This document shows positions 57,554 through 64,000 of a stretch of 64,000 nucleotides of DNA, piece after piece (the stretch's first letter is position 1; each line of letters begins with the position of its first letter). This DNA comes from Draconibacterium sediminis (GTDB taxonomy: Bacteria; Bacteroidota; Bacteroidia; Bacteroidales; Prolixibacteraceae). The DNA is taken from positions 682,001 through 746,000 of the forward strand of contig NZ_JRHC01000001.1 in NCBI RefSeq assembly GCF_000949475.1, in the 5' to 3' direction. Both the position numbers and the translations under genes were made by a program. The notes beneath the pieces are model-generated. The model made no database searches. It was not told where the DNA came from and saw only the letters and a program-made list of their open reading frames with translations.

Positions 57554-58900
57554 CTACTGATTTTCTTTAAGCATTCGATAAATGGTGGCTACACCAATAT
57601 CCAGCTTGTAGGCAACTACCTTTGGTTTATTGTCGTATTTGTCGAGCATGCGTTTAACAAGTCGCAGGTTGTATTCGCGAAGGGTGAGTTCCTCGGTTAG
57701 CAGACCTTCAATGTTTTCGGCATCTTCGAGCAGTAAATGATCGGCAGTAATTTCTTTTTCATCGGCCAGTGTTGCTGCCAATTCGATTACCGATTTTAAC
57801 TCGCGTACATTTCCCGGAAAAGGGTAGGCCAGCAACTTTTTACTGGCAGAAGGCGAGAGTTGTTTTTGCTCCAGTTTGTTCTCTTTGCAAAATTGCTGGA
57901 TGAAACTTTTTGCCAACACAATAACATCATTTCCCCTGTCGCGTAGGGGCGGAAGATCAATGGGTAATCCGTAAAACCGGTAATATAGGTCTTGTCGGAA
58001 GTTGCCTTTTTTAACTTCTTCCAACAGGTTTTTGTTGGTGGCAATTATAATGCGGCAATCGATTTTTACCGCTTTGTTGCTACCAACCCGGATAATTTCT
58101 TTTTCCTGTAATGCCCGCAAAAGTTTCGCTTGCAGCGAAATGTCCATCTCTGCTATTTCATCCAGAAACAAAGTGCCCGAGTGTGCTTCTTCAAATTTCC
58201 CAATTCGTCGTGCAGCGGCTCCTGTGAATGCGCCTTTTTCGTGGCCAAAAAGTTCGCTTTCGATCAGCTCATTTGGTATTGCAGCCATATTTACCGGAAC
58301 AAAAGGCTGTTTGGCACGCGACGAATTGTAATGAATGGCTTTGGCAACCAGCTCTTTTCCGGTTCCGGTTTCTCCACTAATTGAAACGGTAACGTTGGTG
58401 CGGGTGGCTTTTTCAATCAGGTTGTAAATTTTTTGTGTGGCCGGACTGTTGCCCACAATCGTATTTTCGTAGCTGTATTTCTTTTTAACCTCCTGGCGCA
58501 GCGAGCGAATCTCGTCTTTAAGTTTAAATTCCTTGCTGATATTATTCACGGTGTTCAGTAGTCGTTCGCGTATGTCTTTCGATTTTACAATGTAATCGTA
58601 AGCGCCATGTTTTAGCAGGTCTACAACCACTTCAATGTCGTCTTGTTCCGAAATGAGAATAACCTGAATATCGTCGTTAATTGCTTTTATCTGCTTTAGT
58701 ACCTCAAGGCCTTTCATGTCAGGCAGGCGGTAATCAAGCGTAACAACATCAGGAAGTTCGTGAAGATTATTCAAACATTCTTTGCCGGTACCAAAAGCCT
58801 GTATCTCATAATCCGGATTCATGGAAAGATTATGTACCAGCAAACGACGGTACCATTCGTCATCTTCAACAACAAATATTTTAATGTTCTTAACTTCCAT
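57554..58900 (-). CDS. Sigma-54-dependent response regulator (NtrC family)
   Basis: 448-residue activator. Receiver domain 1-125 with phospho-acceptor Asp56 in VTLDYRLP; AAA+ domain about 148-370 with Walker A GETGTGKE (176-183), the sigma-54 contact motif GAFTGA (223-228) and TLFLDEIAEM; Fis-type helix-turn-helix at the C-terminus (RLVKRMLDKYDNKPKVVAYKLDIGVATIYRML). By family it opens promoters held by RpoN after phosphorylation. The twin palindromes 14 bases past its stop codon are likely binding sites acting on the downstream coiled-coil gene. The kinase partner may be the hybrid kinase at 60429 but the two are separated by an MFS gene. Confidence 0.95.
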   Translation of the reverse strand: MEVKNIKIFVVEDDEWYRRLLVHNLSMNPDYEIQAFGTGKECLNNLHELPDVVTLDYRLPDMKGLEVLKQIKAINDDIQVILISEQDDIEVVVDLLKHGAYDYIVKSKDIRERLLNTVNNISKEFKLKDEIRSLRQEVKKKYSYENTIVGNSPATQKIYNLIEKATRTNVTVSISGETGTGKELVAKAIHYNSSRAKQPFVPVNMAAIPNELIESELFGHEKGAFTGAAARRIGKFEEAHSGTLFLDEIAEMDISLQAKLLRALQEKEIIRVGSNKAVKIDCRIIIATNKNLLEEVKKGNFRQDLYYRFYGLPIDLPPLRDRGNDVIVLAKSFIQQFCKENKLEQKQLSPSASKKLLAYPFPGNVRELKSVIELAATLADEKEITADHLLLEDAENIEGLLTEELTLREYNLRLVKRMLDKYDNKPKVVAYKLDIGVATIYRMLKENQ

Positions 58901-58951
58901 CTTTCGATACTACGTACAAGTTTGTATTTAGTGTATGTACACTTAATACTA

Positions 58952-60226
58952 TTATTTACTTCCGCTTGGTTCTTCCAATCCGTGTCCTTTAGGTCCTGTT
59001 TCTGCACGACGTAAGAGGAAACTGAATAGTAAGCCCACAAAACCAAGAATGCTAAATATCCACATTCCGGGAATATAACCTTCCGGATTAGTTGCTGATG
59101 CGCCCGAAACATCGTTGGTTACACCAATTAACCAGGCCATTGCTGCAACGCCAATCTGCTGCAATAAAGTCATTAATGCATAAGCAGTTCCCAGTTTGCT
59201 TTCTTCAACTATATAGGCTACCGAAGGCCACATTACTGCCGGAATAAGCGAAAATGAAATGCCCATTAACGTTACGGGTATGTACAACGACATGTTTCCG
59301 TAGGCGAACATCAAATAAACGGGGAGTATAATTATTGACCCGATAAACATCATTAATGCACGTCGCCCGATTTTGTCGATCAATAGCCCGATTACCGGAG
59401 TGGCAAACATGGTTGCCATAATGAGAACACTATTCAGCTTGCCCGCCATTTGCTCTGATACACCGTGCGCATCCTGGTAAAATGTTGGGGCAAATCCGCG
59501 GAACGGGAATATTGCCGAGTAGAAGGTTAAACAAAGAATTACAACATACCAAAAAGAAGGGCTGTATTTGAATAATCCTTTAAAATCCAGTTTTTCGGTT
59601 TCTTCAGCTTTGCCAAGTACATAGCGCTTTTGTGTCCAGCGCTCGATAAAATAGTAGATAACACCGCCTAAAAAGCAGAGTAATCCGATTCCGGCAGCAA
59701 GGTATAAAACGGGCTGCCATCCCTGGTCATATATCGAGCTGGCCCAGGTGTTCGAGCGGTCAACAAAATAAGATCCGCCACGGCCAATAAGCAGGTTGAT
59801 GCCTAATGCAAAACCAAGTTCTTTTCCTTTAAACCATTTTGCCAGCGCCACCGTAAGCGCCACAATTAATGGCTCGCTGCCAAAACCTAATATAAACCGG
59901 CCGATAAGTATGATGGTTAAATTGTCGCTAAAAGCTGTAACAAAACCGGCCAAACTACAGATAGCACCAAACAAAACCATGGAAACACGCGTACCGTATT
60001 TGTCGATAAAAACACCGCTAAAGAACAGAACGATTACGGCGGCAATACTGTACATGGTATACAGCTGTCCGATGTTCGTCTGGCTGAAGCCCAGTAATTC
60101 GATAAAATCTTTGGCTACGTACGCAACACTGTCGTACATATAGTAACTTCCAAACATGGTAAGGCTAACGGCTACCAATGCTACCCAGCGCAGCCATCCT
60201 GGTATTGTAACTTGTTTATTGTGCAT
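58952..60226 (-). CDS. Major facilitator superfamily transporter (MFSD1-like)
   Basis: 424-residue transporter with about 12 membrane spans, started at MHNKQVTIPG (60226). Motifs: YYMYDSVAYVAKDF in helix 1, GVFIDKYGTRVSMVL as the MFS motif A between helices 2 and 3, and a matching second half (LLIDKIGRRALMMF). The order and GFGSEPLIVALTVALAKWFKGKELGFALG fit the MFSD1-like group of Bacteroidota, whose animal members export lysosomal dipeptides; substrate here is unknown. Good promoter: TACATTTG on the minus strand with TTTC 19 bases upstream. It follows the histidine kinase gene by about 200 bases and precedes the response regulator. Confidence 0.88.
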   Translation of the reverse strand: MHNKQVTIPGWLRWVALVAVSLTMFGSYYMYDSVAYVAKDFIELLGFSQTNIGQLYTMYSIAAVIVLFFSGVFIDKYGTRVSMVLFGAICSLAGFVTAFSDNLTIILIGRFILGFGSEPLIVALTVALAKWFKGKELGFALGINLLIGRGGSYFVDRSNTWASSIYDQGWQPVLYLAAGIGLLCFLGGVIYYFIERWTQKRYVLGKAEETEKLDFKGLFKYSPSFWYVVILCLTFYSAIFPFRGFAPTFYQDAHGVSEQMAGKLNSVLIMATMFATPVIGLLIDKIGRRALMMFIGSIIILPVYLMFAYGNMSLYIPVTLMGISFSLIPAVMWPSVAYIVEESKLGTAYALMTLLQQIGVAAMAWLIGVTNDVSGASATNPEGYIPGMWIFSILGFVGLLFSFLLRRAETGPKGHGLEEPSGSK

Positions 60227-60256
60227 ATAATTTCCGAATTGGTTTTTAGTAAAAAA

Positions 60257-60287
60257 CAAATGTATTGAATATGACCGGATTCGGAAA
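60257..60287 (-). promoter_or_regulatory. Promoter of MFS transporter gene
   Basis: On the minus strand TTTC (60287-60284) and TACATTTG (60264-60257) are 19 bases apart; only the last base of the -33 box differs from consensus. Confidence 0.6.
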
Positions 60288-60428
60288 GTTTTACCTTTTG
60301 TATTTTAGATTGAGTATAGCGATAATCTGAAATTACAATGGTTAATGCGGATAGACAATTGAAAAGCCTTAAAAAGTGAAACGAATTTAAGCTTCAATTC
60401 AATTGCTCATCGGTATAATATTTACCGC

Positions 60429-62831
60429 CTATTCAAACTTTTCGTTGAGAAGTACTTCCAACTCTTTGTTCAGGGACTCGATTTCGGTGTGCAGCTGTGC
60501 GGTTTTTTCTTCGATACTTGTTGATTCGTTGCCTTTTTTCGCTAATTGCTCCAGTTCTTTTATGGTGTTGTAAACCCCGGTAACGTTCATATATTTTACC
60601 GGAGATGCCAGTTTATGCGCCAGCTCGGCAATGGCGTCGTAATTTTTACTGTCCAGGTTTTCGTCGATCGATTGCATACTGGCTACGCTGGTTTTCAGAA
60701 ACAGATCGATCATTTCTTTCAGAAATTCCGGATCGCCGTTTCCCATTCGTTTTAGTTCGCTCAGGTCGGGACGATAGATCAAGGTTGTTTCCTGTTTTGA
60801 AGTTTCTTGTGCTGGCTTCACATCAACGGTATTGCAAATAGTATTATACAATGCCGCTTCATCAAATGGTTTTTTCAGCGAACTGTTAAAAGCACTTTTT
60901 TCGTCGGGATTAGCCGAGTCAGAATTTGCCGACAATGAAATGATCCGCGCTTTGTGTCCGGTTTCTTTAATTGCACGGGCAGCCTCGGTACCGTTCATTA
61001 CCGGCATTCGAATGTCCATCAGAATAAGGGCGTAGTTATTTTGTGCTGCCAGAGCAACCGCTTCCTGTCCGTTTTCGGCTTCATCAAAATCAACTTTCCA
61101 TTTGGTGAAAATGCTTTTAAGTAAGTGGCGGTTAAAAGCTTCGTCATCAACAATTAATACCGCTTTGCCTTTAAGTACTTCAGGTGTATCGAAACTTTTA
61201 AATGTTTGTTGAAGCTTTTCACTGTCTCCTTTTTGTAGCGGAATAGAAACGAAAAAACGTGTTCCTTTATTAACTTCACTTTCAACAGTAATTTTTCCAC
61301 CGAGCAGATCGACCAGTTTTTTTACAATATAAAGCCCCAAACCGGTGCCGCCTGCTTTTTTATTGATGTCGGTATCCAGTTGCACAAAATCATCAAAAAT
61401 TTTCTCCTGACTTTCTTTGGGTATGCCAATTCCTGTGTCCGAAATTTCAAAATCGAGATGTATTTGCTTTTTCTGCTCTTTGGCGGTAACCACCAGTTTT
61501 ACTTCTCCCTCGTCGGTGAATTTCAGAGCGTTGGTAAGCAGGTTGTTTAAAATCTGTTTAAGCCGGCCTTCGTCGCCAAACAGCACCAGCTCGTTTTCCA
61601 CATTATCCTGAATTTTGAAACTGATGTTTTTAGCTTCTGCGCTTGGTTTGTTGTACAGCTCAATTTTGTGAAGTAAATCGTTCAACGAAAAATGTACGGG
61701 TGCCAGTTGGATATTTTGTTTTTCCAGTCGTGAAAAATCAAATGTATCATTTACCAGTTCGGCTAAATGTTTGGTGGAGTCGAAGATCACTCTCAGGTCT
61801 TCCTGCGTTTTTTCATCGTGTTGTTTTTGCAGCAGTTGTTCGCTCAGGCCATAAATGGCGTTAACAGGCGTTCGCATTTCGTGGCTCACGGTGGCTACAA
61901 ACAATTCTTTGGTGCGCGCCAGGTTCTCGGCGTGAGTTTTGGCTTTTTTCAGCACTTTTTGGTACGAGCGTGATTTTCGCAGATCGCGGAAAAACAGAAT
62001 CAGAACCAAAATCAGCAATAGCAAAACCGACAAGGCAAAGTACGATAAACGTTCGTAGGTTTCGTTGGCCAGCAGCTCCGCTTCCTGCGATTGCCGCATA
62101 AAACTTTCTTCTTCCTGTCGTTCCAGTTTTGTAATAATTTCCGAAAGATTTTCACTGATCTCAAGGTTTTTGCGCATGTAAACTGCTTCTGCCGAACTCA
62201 TTCGTTGGTTACGTTGCTTCAGTTCCTTTTCAAGCGACTCAATTTCTTGTTGCAGGCGCTGTTTCTCTACAGTCCGGTCTACAATTATGGGTTTTGGCGG
62301 TTCCTGTTTTTTCCCAAAAATACGTTTTATAAAACCTCTTTTCTCAGGTTCTTCAAAATGAATGGTATCCTGCACCGTCAATACGGTGTCAAGCGTTTCA
62401 ACATATTGGTTAAAAGCTTCGTGCTCGTTTCCGCGCGAGAAATGAAGGTTTAGAATCTTTTCCCAAACAACCATTTTTTGCTGCGCCAGGATCAGCACCG
62501 AATCAACCAGTATTTGCCGGTTGCTGTCTGGGTTGTAAATGGATTGTAATTCTTCAAATTTTGTTTCGAGCGACTCATTTACAGTTCTGTAATTCTCGAG
62601 GTAATCATTGTCGTTGCTGAGCGAATAAAGCCTAACCATGTTTTCGGTTTCGTTCAAATCCATGGCCACATCTTTTACCAGGATAAGGGTGTTGTCGGGT
62701 TTCGATTCGGAAAGCATGGAATTAACGATTTCGGATAAACTTTTGTACACAAAATTCCCCGACAAGCCCAACAACGAGATGATTATGATGGTAAGCAGAA
62801 TAACCGGTATTTCAATCTTTATTCGTTTCAT
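60429..62831 (-). CDS. Hybrid sensor histidine kinase with receiver and Hpt domains
   Basis: 800-residue membrane kinase. Membrane helices at about 7-30 and 264-284 bracket a periplasmic sensor domain that is largely helical, with a low-complexity basic patch (FIKRIFGKKQEPPKP, 167-181) and a coiled coil before the second helix. HisKA carries phospho-His317 in TVSHEMRTP, then the HATPase domain (NLLTNALKFTDEG, DTGIGIPKE, GGTGLGLYIVKKL), a receiver domain with Asp in LILMDIRMPV, and an Hpt domain with phospho-His in ELAHKLASPVKYM. The His-Asp-His relay implies another response regulator; the NtrC-like protein two genes on is a candidate. Signal unknown. Confidence 0.95.
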   Translation of the reverse strand: MKRIKIEIPVILLTIIIISLLGLSGNFVYKSLSEIVNSMLSESKPDNTLILVKDVAMDLNETENMVRLYSLSNDNDYLENYRTVNESLETKFEELQSIYNPDSNRQILVDSVLILAQQKMVVWEKILNLHFSRGNEHEAFNQYVETLDTVLTVQDTIHFEEPEKRGFIKRIFGKKQEPPKPIIVDRTVEKQRLQQEIESLEKELKQRNQRMSSAEAVYMRKNLEISENLSEIITKLERQEEESFMRQSQEAELLANETYERLSYFALSVLLLLILVLILFFRDLRKSRSYQKVLKKAKTHAENLARTKELFVATVSHEMRTPVNAIYGLSEQLLQKQHDEKTQEDLRVIFDSTKHLAELVNDTFDFSRLEKQNIQLAPVHFSLNDLLHKIELYNKPSAEAKNISFKIQDNVENELVLFGDEGRLKQILNNLLTNALKFTDEGEVKLVVTAKEQKKQIHLDFEISDTGIGIPKESQEKIFDDFVQLDTDINKKAGGTGLGLYIVKKLVDLLGGKITVESEVNKGTRFFVSIPLQKGDSEKLQQTFKSFDTPEVLKGKAVLIVDDEAFNRHLLKSIFTKWKVDFDEAENGQEAVALAAQNNYALILMDIRMPVMNGTEAARAIKETGHKARIISLSANSDSANPDEKSAFNSSLKKPFDEAALYNTICNTVDVKPAQETSKQETTLIYRPDLSELKRMGNGDPEFLKEMIDLFLKTSVASMQSIDENLDSKNYDAIAELAHKLASPVKYMNVTGVYNTIKELEQLAKKGNESTSIEEKTAQLHTEIESLNKELEVLLNEKFE

Positions 62832-63166
62832 CTCATCAAAATTGTCTATTTCTTTTGTATTCGATGTAACTCTCGATGAATTTTAATTCTTCCTGTTGTG
62901 AATTTGAAGAATAAAAATTCATGTTCGTTTCATTTAAGTCTACTTCACAACTAAAACGGATACAGGCTTTAGAAGTTGCATGCTCAGAACAATTAACGGT
63001 GAACAGAGTTCTGCAAAGCACATCTGGCAAAATTAAATTAATAAGCTCAATTAATTCCAAAAGATTGTTAAATCATCCTGAACATATTGGCTGTAATTTC
63101 CTTAATGATTTTAAAAAGGATATTTTTGTCCGTTCTAAAATTGATATTTAATAAAAACAGAATATA
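62832..63166. other. Gene-less stretch between kinase and gpmI
   Basis: 335 bases, AT-rich. It holds two short overlapping ORFs, one per strand, with no start context or family match. TATTTTTG at 63121-63128 is a good -7 element for gpmI, with a leader of about 34 bases. Confidence 0.55.
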
Positions 63167-64000
63167 ATGGCTGATAATCAGAAGACTTTATTAATGATTC
63201 TCGATGGATGGGGAATCGGTGACGGATCGAAAAGCGACATTGTAGCAACTGCTCCAACTCCTTTTATCGATTCGTTGATGGAAAAATACCCGCACTCGCA
63301 ATTGTTGGCAAGTGGCGAAAATGTTGGTTTGCCAGATGGACAGATGGGTAACTCGGAAGTGGGTCACCTTAACATTGGAGCCGGTCGTGTTTTGTACCAG
63401 GACATGGTGAAAATTACACGTGCCATTAAAGACAAGTCGTTGTGGCAGCATCCGCAGATTTTAAAAGCGTACAACTACGCAAAAGACAATAAAAAGAAAG
63501 TTCACCTGATTGGTTTGATTGGCCCTGGTGGAGTTCATGCTTTAAGTTCGCACATGGTAGCGCTTTGTCAGATTGCTACCGACATGGGACTGGAAGATGT
63601 TTTTATCCATGGTTTAACTGACGGTCGTGATACTGACCCACGTTCAGGTTATGGTTTTATTGAAAACGACCTGAAAGCGTTGGAAGGAACCGTGGGTAAA
63701 TTTGCATCGTTGATCGGTCGTTACTACGGAATGGACCGCGACAATAACTACGATCGTTTGAAATTAGCTTACGATTTGTATACACAAGGTAAAGGCGAAA
63801 AATCAACTGATATTCTAGCTTCAATGCAGGCATCATACGATGCGGGTGTAACCGATGAGTTCCTGAAACCTTTAGTAATGGTTGACGAAGCCGGCGAGCC
63901 ACTGGCAAAAATCGAAGAAGAAGATGTGGTAATCTGCTTTAACTTCCGTACCGACCGTTTGCGTCAGACAACTATTGCCTTTACTCAGGAAGACAAACAT
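63167..64000 (+). CDS. gpmI: 2,3-bisphosphoglycerate-independent phosphoglycerate mutase (3' truncated)
   Basis: Glycolytic enzyme that interconverts 3- and 2-phosphoglycerate using manganese. The first 278 codons are in the window and the frame is open to the edge, so the 3' half is missing. Visible motifs: LMILDGWGIGDGSKSD at 9-24 with the metal-binding Asp13, GQMGNSEVGHLNIGAGR with the phospho-acceptor Ser63, GGVHALSSHM, HGLTDGRDTDPRSGYGF and RYYGMDRDNNYDR. These fix the family without doubt. Start ATG 63167 (MADNQKTLLM) follows a TATTTTTG promoter element by about 38 bases. Confidence 0.97.
   Translation, partial: MADNQKTLLMILDGWGIGDGSKSDIVATAPTPFIDSLMEKYPHSQLLASGENVGLPDGQMGNSEVGHLNIGAGRVLYQDMVKITRAIKDKSLWQHPQILKAYNYAKDNKKKVHLIGLIGPGGVHALSSHMVALCQIATDMGLEDVFIHGLTDGRDTDPRSGYGFIENDLKALEGTVGKFASLIGRYYGMDRDNNYDRLKLAYDLYTQGKGEKSTDILASMQASYDAGVTDEFLKPLVMVDEAGEPLAKIEEEDVVICFNFRTDRLRQTTIAFTQEDKH

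Noticed and set aside
62836-63151. Two short ORFs of opposite strand between kinase and gpmI
   Set aside because: They overlap each other, have irregular composition, and neither shows a family feature. The leftward one ends 4 bases before the kinase ATG, which is the only point in favour.

Overview
The window is a chromosomal segment of a Bacteroidota bacterium, most likely a free-living, at least facultatively anaerobic member near Marinilabiliales/Prolixibacteraceae; that placement is inference. Direct support is the gene content (TonB-dependent receptors with N-terminal carboxypeptidase-regulatory domains, a GH97 glycosidase, Tat-exported Gfo/Idh/MocA oxidoreductases, many lipoproteins, BlaI/BlaR1-like pairs), promoters of the Bacteroidota type (TTTG ~19 bp TAnnTTTG) and starts that mostly lack a Shine-Dalgarno sequence. 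I see no rRNA, tRNA, insertion sequence, CRISPR or prophage.

Layout. 0-7.5 kb: end of a CtpA-type protease, two MscS channels, a DNPH1/Rcl-like nucleotide hydrolase, an exported sugar oxidoreductase plus sugar isomerase pair, and small DUF2752/CD225 membrane proteins. 8-16.7 kb: a TonB receptor, a BlaI repressor with an unusual M56 peptidase/plug-repeat protein, a 42-bp tandem repeat and GH97. 16.8-33.4 kb: a sulfur-handling island with six rhodanese-family proteins (nine domains), two YeeE/YedE half-transporters, a porin, a tetraheme cytochrome fused to a SUMF1 domain, two FNR-type regulators with a perfect FNR box between them and the next operon, and a truncated haemoglobin. 33.8-44.9 kb: housekeeping and repair genes (sirtuin, dnaG, SRAP, DigH-like hydrolase, TetR, RNase R). 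45-53.3 kb: an Ig-like lipoprotein, small proteins, and two paralogous convergent TonB receptors next to a His-rich membrane protein. 53.5-64 kb: coiled-coil membrane proteins, a radical SAM protein, a DUF4382 lipoprotein, a sigma-54 response regulator with a twin-palindrome site in front of its downstream gene, an MFS transporter, a hybrid histidine kinase and the start of gpmI.

How the genes may work together. The most distinctive part is the sulfur island: periplasmic and lipoprotein sulfurtransferases in at least three transcription units, an outer-membrane porin, thiosulfate-type permease halves and an exported multiheme cytochrome, apparently under FNR-type oxygen-responsive control. 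The picture is periplasmic sulfane-sulfur trafficking switched on under low oxygen; the substrate and direction of electron flow cannot be read from sequence. A second circuit is BlaI with two 20-bp-spaced operators over its own promoter, and a third is the sigma-54 activator with a downstream envelope coiled-coil gene.
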